DNA from: Komagataeibacter saccharivorans
GTDB lineage: Bacteria > Pseudomonadota > Alphaproteobacteria > Acetobacterales > Acetobacteraceae
Reading direction: 5' to 3'
Assembly: GCF_003207825.1 (NCBI RefSeq)
Contig: NZ_NKTY01000006.1
Location: 100,450 to 164,449 of the forward strand
DNA length: 64,000 bases
Shown one piece after another: positions 1 through 13,463 of this stretch. Each line of letters starts with the position of its first letter. Positions within the stretch are counted from its first letter, which is position 1. A program made the position numbers and the translations under genes. The notes under the pieces were generated by a model. That model did no database searches. It worked only from the letters and a program-made list of their open reading frames with translations, and had not been told where the DNA came from.

Positions 1-1266
<1,266 letters not shown>

Positions 1267-1370
1267 CGAATGCCGTCAGGGTGGACTAGATCGCCAGCCT
1301 GATATGGGATGTCCGCAACGATCGGGTGGCGGACCGCCGTAACCTGATTTATGCAGATGAACTGAGAGCA

Positions 1371-1640
1371 ATGGCCAATACAGCTTCCGCGCGTAAGCGC
1401 ATCCGTCAGAACGAACGTCGCAACGCCCGCAACACGGCCCGCCTTTCGCGCGTGCGCACCTTCGTCAAGAAGGTCGAAGTGGCGATCGCTTCGGGCAAGA
1501 AGGACGACGCCGCTGTTGCCCTGCGCGCAGCCCAGCCGGAACTGCAGCGTGCGGTCGGCAAGGGTGTGCTGCATGCCAACACCGTTGCCCGCCGTATTTC
1601 CCGCCTGTCCGCCCGCATCAAGTCTCTTGCTGCGGCGTAA
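1371..1640 (+). CDS. rpsT: 30S ribosomal protein S20
   Basis: Primary 16S rRNA-binding protein of the small subunit, acting in 30S assembly. The product is 89 residues, the normal size. It starts [13 protein letters not shown], is rich in Arg, Lys and Ala, and is predicted to form the three-helix bundle typical of S20. The frame is open upstream to a GTG, but the ATG at 1371 gives the canonical N-terminus and has a GAGA-like ribosome site 5 bp before it. A strong hairpin terminator follows at 1690-1728, so it is probably not cotranscribed with dnaA. Confidence 0.96.
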   Translation: MANTASARKRIRQNERRNARNTARLSRVRTFVKKVEVAIASGKKDDAAVALRAAQPELQRAVGKGVLHANTVARRISRLSARIKSLAAA

Positions 1641-1689
1641 AATACGACCGGTTTCTTTCATCTGAAAGAATCACGGAAGTAATGAAGAA

Positions 1690-1728
1690 GGTCGTATATC
1701 GCCATTAGTGGTGATAGCGGCCTTTTTT
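1690..1728 (+). terminator. Rho-independent terminator after rpsT
   Basis: A near-perfect imperfect-paired stem runs from GGTCG..TATCGCCA to TGGTGATA..CGGCC with a four-base loop (TTAG), followed at once by six T residues at 1723-1728. It ends the rpsT transcript and isolates it from dnaA. Confidence 0.85.
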
Positions 1729-1987
1729 GTTTTTCATGTCGTCCCGCTGTGATCGGGTTTTGACGAATCCGGGGCAGATTCCCGTTGCTTCGTCCGATTC
1801 CCTGCTCTAGTTTACGCGGATAATTTCAACGTCATCGGTAATCTTGGCCAGCAGGTCAGGGTGGTGGGTCGTATCCTGTGCGACTGGCCGCCTTGCGCGG
1901 GATTGACGGCGTTGCAGACTGTATGAATGAGCGGGGGTACGGGCGGCAGGTGCTGGCTGCGCGTGCCCTATGTAGCCGGGAGCGGAT
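1729..1987. other. Non-coding region upstream of dnaA
   Basis: The 347 bp between rpsT and dnaA hold the rpsT terminator and then about 260 bp without a credible gene. A purine-rich GGGAGCGG lies just before the dnaA start. I looked for a cluster of DnaA boxes (TTATCCACA or its complement) and an AT-rich unwinding region and saw neither; only a single poor match (CGCGGATAA, near 1816) is present. The dnaA promoter is presumably here, but I could not place it. Confidence 0.5.
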
Positions 1988-3445
1988 ATGACGGGCGGAC
2001 TGGAAGGCTATGACGCGGTTGCGGAAGCCAACGCACAGAAAAGCGTGCTCGCCATTCACTGGTCGCGCATCTGCGAACGGCTGAAGGTCGAAGTCGGTGA
2101 AGTCGAATACCGCACGTGGCTACGCCAGATCACGGTCGGCCCGGTGGATGAGGACGAGATCACCCTTTACCTGCCCACCCGATTCCTGCGTGACTGGGTG
2201 CGCGGGCAGTATGGTGACCGTCTTGGCACGCTGTGGAATGCCGAAGTGCCCGCCATCCGTCGCGTGGAACTTCAGGTCGCCCGACCGGATGCCGCGCCGG
2301 CTGAGCCCGTGGGCGAGGACGCGCCCACGCCGGATATTCCCGTAGCGCATGCCAGGCCGCCAGCGCTGGCGGCAGCACCCGCACCGGTCGAGGAACCGCG
2401 TCAGGCCGAGGTCCGCAGCGATCTGGCCGCCCCGCTGGACCCCCGCTTTACCTTCGATACCTTTGTGGTCGGCAAGCCGAACGAGTTTGCTTACGCCTGC
2501 GCACGCCGCGTGGCCGAGCGGCCCTCCAGCCCCGGATTCAATCCGCTGTTTCTGTATGGTGGCGTCGGGCTGGGCAAGACGCATCTCATGCATGCGATCG
2601 GTGCCGAGCTACTGCGTGAGGGGCGGGTTTCAGTCGCCTACATGTCGGCTGAAAAGTTCATGTACCGCTTCATCGCGGCCATCCGCTCCCAGTCCACGAT
2701 GGAGTTCAAGGAGCAGTTGCGCTCGGTCGATGTGCTGATGATCGACGATCTCCAGTTCCTGATCGGCAAGGACAACACGCAGGAAGAATTCTTCCATACC
2801 TTCAATGCGCTGGTTGACGCCGGGCGGCAGATCGTCGTTTCCGCCGACAAGTCCCCCTCCGACCTGTCGGGGCTGGAGGACAGGCTGCGTACGCGTCTTG
2901 GCTGTGGCATGGTGGCGGATATCCACGCCACCACGTTTGAGCTGCGTATTTCCATTCTGGAAGCCAAGGCCACGGCCTCTGGCGTCATGGTGCCAGCCAA
3001 GGTGCTGGAATTCCTTGCGCACAAGATCACGTCCAACGTGCGTGAGCTCGAAGGCGCGCTGAACCGCCTGATCGCCCATGCCAACCTGTTTGGTCGCCCC
3101 GTCACGCTGGAGGCGACGCAGGATGTGCTGCATGACATCCTCAAGGCGCATGACCGGCGCGTCACCATCGAGGAAATCCAGCGCAAGGTGGCCGAACACT
3201 GGAATATCCGCCTGACCGACATGTCTTCCGCCCGCAGGGCGCGGGCCGTGGCGCGCCCGCGTCAGGTGGCGATGTATCTGGCCAAGCAGTTGACCAGCCG
3301 TTCCCTGCCCGAAATCGGCCGCAAGTTCGGCAATCGTGACCACACCACGGTCATGCACGCCGTATCGCGCGTGACGGAACTGATGGAACAGGACCCCGCC
3401 TTTGCCGAGGATGTGGAACTGCTGCGCCGCATGCTTGAAAGCTGA
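1988..3445 (+). CDS. dnaA: Chromosomal replication initiator DnaA
   Basis: AAA+ ATPase that binds DnaA boxes and opens the replication origin. The product is 485 residues. Domain I is at about 24-100. A Pro/Ala/Glu-rich linker follows (100-145). The AAA+ core has Walker A GGVGLGKTHL (191-200) and Walker B MIDDLQF near 251. The C-terminal domain IV carries the DnaA-box-binding signature with GNRDHTTVMHAV. The ATG at 1988 follows GGGAGCGG. It heads the block dnaA-dnaN-recF-gyrB. Confidence 0.98.
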   Translation: MTGGLEGYDAVAEANAQKSVLAIHWSRICERLKVEVGEVEYRTWLRQITVGPVDEDEITLYLPTRFLRDWVRGQYGDRLGTLWNAEVPAIRRVELQVARPDAAPAEPVGEDAPTPDIPVAHARPPALAAAPAPVEEPRQAEVRSDLAAPLDPRFTFDTFVVGKPNEFAYACARRVAERPSSPGFNPLFLYGGVGLGKTHLMHAIGAELLREGRVSVAYMSAEKFMYRFIAAIRSQSTMEFKEQLRSVDVLMIDDLQFLIGKDNTQEEFFHTFNALVDAGRQIVVSADKSPSDLSGLEDRLRTRLGCGMVADIHATTFELRISILEAKATASGVMVPAKVLEFLAHKITSNVRELEGALNRLIAHANLFGRPVTLEATQDVLHDILKAHDRRVTIEEIQRKVAEHWNIRLTDMSSARRARAVARPRQVAMYLAKQLTSRSLPEIGRKFGNRDHTTVMHAVSRVTELMEQDPAFAEDVELLRRMLES

Positions 3446-3558
3446 CGGGCATTTCCCGTTCGCGCACCCCTTTACCGCTGTAACCCCCGCCTGCTAGATA
3501 TGTCGGCCCCGCATGTTCGTATGGGCGGACGCAGCGGGGTGTGGAGGATATCGTACCG

Positions 3559-4683
3559 ATGAAATTGAAGGCTGACCGCGTAACGCTGCTCAAGGCACTG
3601 GCCCATATCCAGAGCGTTGCCGAGAAGCGCAATACGATCCCCATTCTGGCGAACGTGCTGATCAACGTCGTCGATGGCGCCATGACCCTGACGGCGACCG
3701 ACATGGAAATCGCGGTTGTCGAGCGCGTAGCGGCGGAAACGCTGCGTGATGGCGCTGTTACGGCGCCTGCCGCGGTGCTGTATGAAATTGTGCGCAAGCT
3801 GCCCGATGGTGCGCTGGTCGAACTGGATCACGCCGGGGGCGATGCGCCGCTGGGCCTGCGGGCAGGGCGGTTCGCGACAAGCCTGAATGTGCTGAGCGTG
3901 GACGATTTTCCGTCCATGATGGCGGGCAGCCTGCCGCATGAATTCCGTATTCCTGCCACCGTGCTGCGTGGTCTGATCGACCGCACCCGTTTCGCCATTT
4001 CCACGGAAGAGACGCGCTACTACCTCAACGGTATTTTCCTGCATGTGGCCGAAGGCGATGCGGGGCCGGTGCTGCGCGCGGTGGCCACGGACGGGCATCG
4101 TCTGGCCCGTGTCGAAACCGACCTGCCTGCGGGCAGCGCGGGCATGCCGGGCGTGATCGTGCCGCGCAAGACCGTGGGGGAGCTGCGCAAGCTGCTTGAT
4201 GAAGGGGCGGAGCAGGTGGACGTGACCCTGTCCGATACCCGTATCCAGTTCTCCATTGGCAGCATCACCCTGACTTCCAAGCTGATCGACGGAACCTTTC
4301 CGGAATATGAGCGCGTGATTCCGCACGGAAATGACAAGATCCTGCGTGTGGGCAAGAAGATCTTTTCCGATGCCGTGGCCCGTGTGGCCGCGATCAGTCA
4401 GGAGCGTTCGCGCCCGGTCAAGCTGAGCATGACGCCCAACCTGCTTACTCTTTCCGCCGCCAGTCAGGATCAGGGCACGGCGACGGAAGAACTGGATGAA
4501 AACCACGTCTCCTACGACGCTGCCCCGATCGAGATCGGATTTCAGGCCCGCTACCTGAACGACATTACCGATCAGGTGGAAAAGGAAGTGGAATTCGCTT
4601 TTTCCGACAGTTCAGCGCCGACCATCGTGCGTGATGTGGACAGTCCGTCCGCATTGTATGTGCTGATGCCGATGCGCGTGTGA
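3559..4683 (+). CDS. dnaN: DNA polymerase III beta sliding clamp
   Basis: Ring-shaped clamp that tethers DNA polymerase III and other enzymes to DNA. The 374-residue protein begins MKLKADRVTLLKALAH and ends in the hydrophobic-pocket tail YVLMPMRV, typical of beta clamps. The frame extends upstream to 3541, but the ATG at 3559 has a good GGAGGA ribosome site about 10 bp before it and matches the family N-terminus. It lies 113 bp after dnaA and 22 bp before recF. Confidence 0.97.
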   Translation: MKLKADRVTLLKALAHIQSVAEKRNTIPILANVLINVVDGAMTLTATDMEIAVVERVAAETLRDGAVTAPAAVLYEIVRKLPDGALVELDHAGGDAPLGLRAGRFATSLNVLSVDDFPSMMAGSLPHEFRIPATVLRGLIDRTRFAISTEETRYYLNGIFLHVAEGDAGPVLRAVATDGHRLARVETDLPAGSAGMPGVIVPRKTVGELRKLLDEGAEQVDVTLSDTRIQFSIGSITLTSKLIDGTFPEYERVIPHGNDKILRVGKKIFSDAVARVAAISQERSRPVKLSMTPNLLTLSAASQDQGTATEELDENHVSYDAAPIEIGFQARYLNDITDQVEKEVEFAFSDSSAPTIVRDVDSPSALYVLMPMRV

Positions 4684-4705
4684 TCGCACGCGGTTTTCAG
4701 GTCGC

Positions 4706-5830
4706 ATGGCCTGGATAACACGGCTGGCGCTGACGGATTTCCGTAATTACCGGCATCTTTCGTGGCAGCCGGAACGGCAGGTTACCGTCGTTACCGGGCC
4801 GAATGGCAGCGGCAAGACCAACCTGCTTGAAGCGGTGTCGCTGCTGGTGCCGGGGCGTGGCCTGCGGGGCGCCCGGATGGATGAACTGCCCCGCCATGGC
4901 GCAACCCTGTGGGGCGTTGTGGCGCAGGTTGCGGGCATGGATGGGGATGACGCCCTGTCCGTCCAGCTTGCGACCGGAGCCGACCCGTTGCGTCCCGAAC
5001 GCCGGGTATTCCATATCGATGGACAGGCCCAGCGTAACCGGGATGCCCTTTCCGAACATTTTGCAGCCGTCTGGCTGACACCGCAGATGGATCGCCTGTT
5101 TCAGGAAGGGGCAGGCGGTCGTCGCCGTTTTCTGGACCGTCTGGTACTGGCCCTTGAACCCGGACATGGCCGTGAACTCGCCGCCCATGAGCGGGCGATG
5201 GTGCAGCGTAACCGTCTGCTGGCGCAGCGCACGGCGGATACCGACTGGCTGACGGCGCTGGAGCGGACCATGGCGCGTCATGCTGTTGCTGCCGTTGCGG
5301 CGCGCAGCGATATGGTCGCCCGGCTGAATGCCGATGAACTGGCCACGCAGGACGGTTTCCCCGCCGCCCTGCTGGAACTCGACTGCACCATAGCCGCCCG
5401 GCTGGATGTCTCGCCGGCCCTTGCGGTGGAAGACTGGCTGGCCGAGCAGATGGCGCAGGCACGCGCACTGGATCGCCAGCGGGGCGGCAGCCGTTTCGGT
5501 GCGCATCGTACCGATCTGCGTATGGCTGACCGTCTGACCGGGCGGTCCGCGCATCTGTCCAGCACCGGCCAGCAGAAGGCGCTGCTGGTGGGGATTGTCC
5601 TGTCGCATGCCCGGACCCTGACAGCCTGCCGGGGGCGGGCCCCGATGCTGCTGCTTGATGAACCGCTGGTACATCTGGACGATATGCGGCGGTCTGCCCT
5701 GTTTCGCGCCATTGAACGGATGGATACGGGCGTCATGCTGACGGGAACGGACCCTGAACAATTCGCACCGTTGCGTGAAACTGCGGAATTCGTAACGTCG
5801 GGTGAAGGTAATCTTGCTCACGGTGCATGA
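4706..5830 (+). CDS. recF: DNA replication/repair protein RecF
   Basis: SMC-like ATPase that helps load RecA at ssDNA gaps with RecO and RecR. The 374-residue product has LTDFRNYRHL at the N-terminus, Walker A GPNGSGKTN (about 32-40), the ABC-type signature LSSTGQQKALL and Walker B MLLLDEPLVHLDD. It lies 22 bp after dnaN, a spacing that favours cotranscription, with gyrB 90 bp downstream. Confidence 0.96.
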   Translation: MAWITRLALTDFRNYRHLSWQPERQVTVVTGPNGSGKTNLLEAVSLLVPGRGLRGARMDELPRHGATLWGVVAQVAGMDGDDALSVQLATGADPLRPERRVFHIDGQAQRNRDALSEHFAAVWLTPQMDRLFQEGAGGRRRFLDRLVLALEPGHGRELAAHERAMVQRNRLLAQRTADTDWLTALERTMARHAVAAVAARSDMVARLNADELATQDGFPAALLELDCTIAARLDVSPALAVEDWLAEQMAQARALDRQRGGSRFGAHRTDLRMADRLTGRSAHLSSTGQQKALLVGIVLSHARTLTACRGRAPMLLLDEPLVHLDDMRRSALFRAIERMDTGVMLTGTDPEQFAPLRETAEFVTSGEGNLAHGA

Positions 5831-5839
5831 TTCCGGTGA

Positions 5840-8389
<2,550 letters not shown>

Positions 8390-8393
8390 TCGG

Positions 8394-9071
8394 TCAGGTG
8401 GGTAGCAGTTCACCCGCCAGATGCGTGATTTCGGAAATGGAATCGGCCCCGACCGTGGCGCCCGCCTCCATTTCCGGGCGGCCATAGCCCCAGCGGGCGA
8501 AGATGGCTGGCACATCCGCGCCGATGGCGGTGGCGATGTCGTTATGATGATCGCCAGTCATGATGGCACGGTGCGCGCTGCCATCGGCCAGTTCTATGGT
8601 GCCCAGCAGGTGGCGCGGGTCAGGCTTGCGGGTGCTGAAGCTGTCGCCACCGCCAACGGCGATGAACCAGTTCTCCAGATCCAGAACCTTCAGGATATGC
8701 CGTGCGGCGGCCACGGGTTTATTGGTGCATACGGCCATGTGCCAGCCTGCATCGCGCAGCCCTTCCAGCATGCCGATCGTGCCGGGAAAGGGGCGGGACA
8801 GGTCGGTTGAATGGGGCGTATAGTCAGCCATGTAGCGGGTTACGGCTTCCGTCCGGTCAATGCTGGCCGCAGCCGGTCCTGCATGGTCCAGCAGGCGGGC
8901 GACAAGTACCGTCACCCCGTCGCCGATCATGGGGCGTACAAGGTCCGGGGTTATGGGGCGCAGGCCGTAATGCGACAGGAGACGGTTGGCACAGGCGGCT
9001 AGATCGGGAAGACTGTCGATCAGCGTGCCATCCATATCGAACACGGCCAGACGGGGCAGGGAGACGGTCAT
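8394..9071 (-). CDS. gph: Phosphoglycolate phosphatase-like HAD hydrolase
   Basis: HAD-superfamily phosphatase that probably dephosphorylates 2-phosphoglycolate, a product of oxidative DNA damage and repair. The 225 residues carry all HAD motifs: nucleophile DMDGT near residue 12, CTNK (motif II), the Lys of RKPDP (motif III) and MTGDHHND (motif IV, His-His where many members have Ser). The helical cap between motifs I and II is of the Gph type. Other HAD substrates are possible because the subfamily is broad. It converges with gyrB and diverges from glmU. Confidence 0.85.
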   Translation of the reverse strand: MTVSLPRLAVFDMDGTLIDSLPDLAACANRLLSHYGLRPITPDLVRPMIGDGVTVLVARLLDHAGPAAASIDRTEAVTRYMADYTPHSTDLSRPFPGTIGMLEGLRDAGWHMAVCTNKPVAAARHILKVLDLENWFIAVGGGDSFSTRKPDPRHLLGTIELADGSAHRAIMTGDHHNDIATAIGADVPAIFARWGYGRPEMEAGATVGADSISEITHLAGELLPT

Positions 9072-9188
9072 GATGGGTTCCTCTGACGGTCGGAATGCTG
9101 AAGTAGCAATCGGAAATTCTAAGTGATGATAGCGCGCACGGATAAGGGTTTGACAGGGCGGTCAGCAGCGGAGTACGCGCACAATGCC

Positions 9189-10556
9189 ATGAATACCCAG
9201 ACAGATACCGTAGTATCCTCCCCGGCTTCTTCCATGTCGACAGCCGTCATTCTCGCCGCGGGCCGGGGCACGCGCATGAAATCGGAACGGCCCAAGGTCA
9301 TGCATCCGCTGGCCGGGCAGCCCATGCTGCGTTACCTGATCGATAACGCAGCGCAGGTATTTGACCGGATCGTTGTGGTTGTCGGTCCCGGCATGGAGGA
9401 TGTGGCCGCCCTTGCCGCGCCTCATGCCGTGGTGGTCCAGCATGACCGGCTTGGCACGGGCCATGCGGCACGACAGGCGGAAGAAGCATTCGGGACCGGG
9501 GATGTCGCGGTGCTGTATGGTGATAACCCGCTTATCACGTCAGGCACGATGCGCGCGCTGCTGGAGCGCAAACGGCGCGATGATACGGCGCTGGCCCTTC
9601 TGGCCATGGAACCGGCTGATCCGGGGCGGTATGGCCGTGTCGTCATGCAGGATGATCAGGTCACGAGCATTGTGGAATGGGCTGATGCCAATGAGCAGGA
9701 ACGTGCCATCGGCCTGTGCAACGCCGGTGTGCTGTGCGCCAGTGCGGGCGATTTCCGCCGCTGGCTGTCTGAAATCCGCAACGACAACGCACAGGGCGAA
9801 TATTATCTGGGCGACGTGGTGGCGTGCGCCGTAGCCGACGGAGGCCGCGTGCGGGCTGTCGTAGCACCCGAGGATGAGTTGCGGGGCATCAATTCCCGCG
9901 CCGAACTGGCCATGGCGGAAGCCTGCGTGCAGGCCCGGCTGCGTCAGGCGGTCATGGCGGCAGGCACGACCCTGATTGCACCCGATACCGTTTTTCTGTG
10001 CGTGGATACGGTGCTGGAACCTGATACGGTTGTCCACCCGCATGTGGTGTTCGGCCCCGGCGTGCATATACGGCGCGGCACGGAAATCCATGCCTTTTCC
10101 CATGTCGAAGGCGCTGTTGTCGGTCCGGACGCCAGTATCGGCCCCTATGCCCGCCTGCGCCCCGGAAGTGATGTGGGTGAGGGCGCGCGCGTAGGCAACT
10201 TTGTGGAAATCAAGGCCACGACGCTGGGGGCCGGGGCCAAGGCCAGTCACCTGACCTATCTGGGCAACGCCACGGTGGGTAGTGGGGCCAATATCGGCGC
10301 GGGCACCATTACCTGCAATTATGATGGCGTGTTCAAGCACCAGACGGAAATCGGGGCCGACAGCTTCATCGGCTCGGATTCGGTGCTGGTGGCCCCGGTA
10401 AGGGTGGGCGATGGTGTCATCACGGCTGCAGGCAGCGTGATCACGCAGGACGTGCCTGACGGGGCCATGGCCTTTGGTCGTGCCCGCCAGTCCAACAGGG
10501 ACGGATATGCGCAGGCATTCCGTCAAAAACTGAAGAACAAGAAGGAACAGGGCTGA
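9189..10556 (+). CDS. glmU: Bifunctional UDP-GlcNAc diphosphorylase / GlcN-1-P acetyltransferase
   Basis: Makes UDP-N-acetylglucosamine for peptidoglycan and lipid A: the C-terminal domain acetylates GlcN-1-P and the N-terminal domain uridylates it. The 455-residue product has the pyrophosphorylase signature LAAGRGTRMKSERPK near the N-terminus, then a left-handed beta-helix of hexapeptide repeats with the acetyltransferase segment KASHLTYLG and ITCNYDG. The start is uncertain: ATG 9189 has GGAG 15 bp upstream, while ATG 9234 (MSTAVILAAG) would give 440 residues. The stop overlaps the glmS start (TGATG), which suggests translational coupling. Confidence 0.95.
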   Translation: MNTQTDTVVSSPASSMSTAVILAAGRGTRMKSERPKVMHPLAGQPMLRYLIDNAAQVFDRIVVVVGPGMEDVAALAAPHAVVVQHDRLGTGHAARQAEEAFGTGDVAVLYGDNPLITSGTMRALLERKRRDDTALALLAMEPADPGRYGRVVMQDDQVTSIVEWADANEQERAIGLCNAGVLCASAGDFRRWLSEIRNDNAQGEYYLGDVVACAVADGGRVRAVVAPEDELRGINSRAELAMAEACVQARLRQAVMAAGTTLIAPDTVFLCVDTVLEPDTVVHPHVVFGPGVHIRRGTEIHAFSHVEGAVVGPDASIGPYARLRPGSDVGEGARVGNFVEIKATTLGAGAKASHLTYLGNATVGSGANIGAGTITCNYDGVFKHQTEIGADSFIGSDSVLVAPVRVGDGVITAAGSVITQDVPDGAMAFGRARQSNRDGYAQAFRQKLKNKKEQG

Positions 10557-12379
10557 TGTGTGGCATAGTAGGGGTTGTCGGCAGCAATCAGGCCACGCCG
10601 GTTATTTTTGATGCCCTGCGCCGTCTGGAATATCGTGGTTACGATTCCGCTGGCATCGCGACACTGGAACACGGGCTGGTCGAACGACGTCGCGCGGCGG
10701 GCAAGCTGGACCATCTGGCGACCCTGCTGGCACGCATGCCGCTGCCCGGCGTGACAGGTATCGGGCATACGCGCTGGGCCACCCATGGCGCGCCCACGGA
10801 AAACAATGCCCACCCGCACGGGACGGAACGGGTTTCGGTCGTGCATAATGGCATTATCGAGAATTTCGAGGAACTGCGCCGAGAGCTTGAAGAAGCAGGT
10901 CAGGTTTTCTCCACCGAAACCGACAGCGAAACCATTGCGCAACTGGTGGACTACCACCTTCAGCGCGGCCTTTCCCCGCGTGAGGCCGCGCATGCCTGCC
11001 TGAAACGGCTCGAAGGGGCCTACGCACTGGCCATGATCTTCGCCGGTCACGATGGCATGGTGATCGGCGCGCGCCACGGCGCCCCGCTGGTGGTCGGTTT
11101 TGGCGATAACGAGATGTTCCTTGGTTCGGACAGCCTCGCCCTCGCGCCGCTGACCCGCCGCATCGCTTATCTGGATGATGGCGACTGGGCGGTGATCACA
11201 CGCGAAGGGGCCACGTTCTTTGACATGGCGGGCAATCAGGTCGATCGCCCGATCAAGGTGACCGCGCTGATCGCAGCCGCCGTGGGCAAGGACGGCTACC
11301 GGCATTACATGGAAAAGGAACTGCACGAACATCCGGTCGTGATCGGCCAGACCCTGCAGCGCCTGATCGACCCGGCGACCCGCCGGGTCGTGATGCCCGA
11401 ACTGCCCTTCGACCTTGCCAGCGTGCCGCGCGCGGTGGTGACGGCCTGCGGGTCCGCTTTTTATGCAGGCATGATCGGACGGTACTGGATCGAACAGTAT
11501 GGCCGCCTGCCTGTCGATATCGATGTGGCGAGCGAGATGCGCTACCGCAATCCGCCACTGGCGCAGGGTGGGCTCGGGCTGCTCATTTCCCAGTCCGGTG
11601 AGACGGCGGACACGCTCGCCGCCCTGCGCGGCATGCGCGCCGCCGGTCAGCACATCGTATCGGTGCTGAATGTTGAGCAGAGCACCATGGCGCGGGAAAG
11701 CGACGCCGTACTGGGCACCGTGGCCGGGCCTGAAATCTCGGTCGCCAGCACCAAGGCCTTTACTGCGCAGCTTTCCGTGCTGGCCTGCCTGACCATTGCC
11801 CTTGGCCGTGCACGGGGACTGCTGGATGCGACACAGGAAGAAAGCATGGTCACGCACCTGCTCGACCTGCCCAGCAAGGCGACGGAAGTGTTCGAACGGC
11901 ATGACGAAATCCGCCGCATGGCCGCCATCGTGGCCGAAGCGCGCGATGTCCTCTATCTGGGGCGGGGGGCAATGTTCCCCGTAGCCCTTGAGGGGGCGCT
12001 GAAGCTCAAGGAAATTTCCTATATCCATGCGGAAGCCTATGCGGCGGGCGAAATGAAGCATGGCCCCATCTCGCTGATCGACAGCACGGTGCCGGTCGTG
12101 GCGACGGTGCCTTCGGGACCGCTGTTCGACAAGACCCTGTCCAACCTGCAGGAAGCCAAAGCCCGTGGTGGCCGCCTGCTGGTGTTTACGGATATGGAGG
12201 GCGCGCCCCGCCTGCGCGATATTGCGGAATGTGTGGTGGCGATTCCGACGGTTGATGAATTCGTGGCCCCGATCCTGCAGACCATTCCCGTGCAGATACT
12301 GGCCTATGAGGTGGCACTGCTGCGGGGCACGGATGTGGACCAGCCGCGCAACCTGGCGAAATCCGTCACTGTTGAATAG
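10556..12379 (+). CDS. glmS: Glutamine-fructose-6-phosphate aminotransferase (isomerizing)
   Basis: Converts fructose-6-P and glutamine to glucosamine-6-P, the first step towards UDP-GlcNAc. The 607-residue product starts MCGIVGVVG, so Cys2 is the nucleophile of the N-terminal class II glutaminase domain. GHTRWATHG follows. Two SIS domains form the isomerase half (SQSGETADT, then STKAFTAQ) and the C-terminus is NLAKSVTVE. It overlaps glmU by one base. No glmS ribozyme can fit before it because of the overlap, as expected outside Firmicutes. Confidence 0.97.
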   Translation: MCGIVGVVGSNQATPVIFDALRRLEYRGYDSAGIATLEHGLVERRRAAGKLDHLATLLARMPLPGVTGIGHTRWATHGAPTENNAHPHGTERVSVVHNGIIENFEELRRELEEAGQVFSTETDSETIAQLVDYHLQRGLSPREAAHACLKRLEGAYALAMIFAGHDGMVIGARHGAPLVVGFGDNEMFLGSDSLALAPLTRRIAYLDDGDWAVITREGATFFDMAGNQVDRPIKVTALIAAAVGKDGYRHYMEKELHEHPVVIGQTLQRLIDPATRRVVMPELPFDLASVPRAVVTACGSAFYAGMIGRYWIEQYGRLPVDIDVASEMRYRNPPLAQGGLGLLISQSGETADTLAALRGMRAAGQHIVSVLNVEQSTMARESDAVLGTVAGPEISVASTKAFTAQLSVLACLTIALGRARGLLDATQEESMVTHLLDLPSKATEVFERHDEIRRMAAIVAEARDVLYLGRGAMFPVALEGALKLKEISYIHAEAYAAGEMKHGPISLIDSTVPVVATVPSGPLFDKTLSNLQEAKARGGRLLVFTDMEGAPRLRDIAECVVAIPTVDEFVAPILQTIPVQILAYEVALLRGTDVDQPRNLAKSVTVE

Positions 12380-12444
12380 ACACAGACGCTTAACAGGCAC
12401 ACTGTGCGGCGAACACGATCTATCTGAACAGGGGCATCAGGCAC

Positions 12445-13440
12445 ATGGCAGAACAAACGGCATTCTCCCCCGCGGCGGGTCCGTCTGTCCTTGTGCGTGG
12501 GGCGGGGGTTTCCGGGCTGACTGCTGCCGTAACACTGGCGGAACGGGGCGCGCGGGTTCATGTGCATGAACACGGGGCCCGTGTCGGTTCTGGTGCGTCG
12601 TGGTACGCCGGGGGCATGCTGGCACCATGGTGCGAGGCTGAATCCGCCACGCGGGAGGTAACGGAGCAGTCCCTTTCCTCCCTCGACTGGTGGGACGCGC
12701 ATGTGCCCGGTGTGACGCGCAATGGCACCCTTGTTCTGGCGCCCGCGCGTGACGTGCGCGAAGTCGCGCGTTTCGGGCGGCGGACATCCCATTTTTCCAC
12801 CATTGGTGAAGCGGGAATCACGGAACTGGAACCCGATCTGGCGGACCGTTTTTCCACGGGCCTGTTCTTTGCCGGTGAGGGCCATGTGAACCCGCGTGAT
12901 GCGCTGGCCGCGCTCGCGGCCCGTCTTGTTGATCTGGGGGGACGGATCACGTTCGACGTGCCCCGGACGGCCGGGACAGGCGGATATGACTGGGTAGTGG
13001 ACTGCACGGGGATTGCCGCGCGTGACCAGATGGCGGACATGCGCGGTGTCCGGGGCGAGATGCTGCTGCTGCGCTGCCCGGATGTAACGCTGCACCGTCC
13101 CGTGCGCATGCTTCATCCGCGCATACCCATTTATATCGTGCCGCGTGCTGACCATGTATACATGGTAGGTGCCACGATGATCGAAAGCGAAAACGCGGGG
13201 CCCATGACCCTGCGGTCGATGGCGGAAATGCTGGGCGCGGTCTACGCCCTTCATCCCGCCTTTGGCGAAGCGGAAATACTGGAAACCGGCACCGGCCTGC
13301 GTCCGTCCTTTCCCGACAATATGCCTGCGGTCAGGCGGGAAGGGCGGCATATCCACATCAATGGAATGTACCGGCACGGTTTCCTGCTCTCACCCGTCCG
13401 GGCAGCCGATGCGGCCGATATCGTGTTCGGTAACGGGTGA
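12445..13440 (+). CDS. thiO: FAD-dependent glycine oxidase ThiO
   Basis: Flavoprotein of the DAO family that oxidises glycine to iminoacetate (dehydroglycine) for thiazole synthesis. The 331-residue protein has the FAD-binding Rossmann motif RGAGVSGLTAA near residue 18, GARVGSGASWYAGG-type DAO residues, and the C-terminal GLRPSFPDNMPAV with MYRHGFLLSP. It is the first gene of thiO-S-G-E and starts 65 bp after glmS. That gap is too short for a TPP riboswitch, and no THI-box sequence is visible in it, so the genes may be read through from glmS or use a small promoter there. Confidence 0.92.
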   Translation: MAEQTAFSPAAGPSVLVRGAGVSGLTAAVTLAERGARVHVHEHGARVGSGASWYAGGMLAPWCEAESATREVTEQSLSSLDWWDAHVPGVTRNGTLVLAPARDVREVARFGRRTSHFSTIGEAGITELEPDLADRFSTGLFFAGEGHVNPRDALAALAARLVDLGGRITFDVPRTAGTGGYDWVVDCTGIAARDQMADMRGVRGEMLLLRCPDVTLHRPVRMLHPRIPIYIVPRADHVYMVGATMIESENAGPMTLRSMAEMLGAVYALHPAFGEAEILETGTGLRPSFPDNMPAVRREGRHIHINGMYRHGFLLSPVRAADAADIVFGNG

Positions 13441-13463
13441 TACCTCCCGCAAAGGAGATGGAC

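Noticed and set aside
1641..1987. Possible replication origin next to dnaA
   Set aside because: I found no cluster of DnaA boxes and no AT-rich unwinding region; dnaA is not next to oriC in many alphaproteobacteria.
10523..12400. A 625-codon open frame on the minus strand, antisense to glmS
   Set aside because: Shadow of glmS: composition follows the opposite strand and no protein family is recognisable.
12380..12444. TPP riboswitch before thiO
   Set aside because: No CTGAGA or ACCTGA THI-box elements and too little space.
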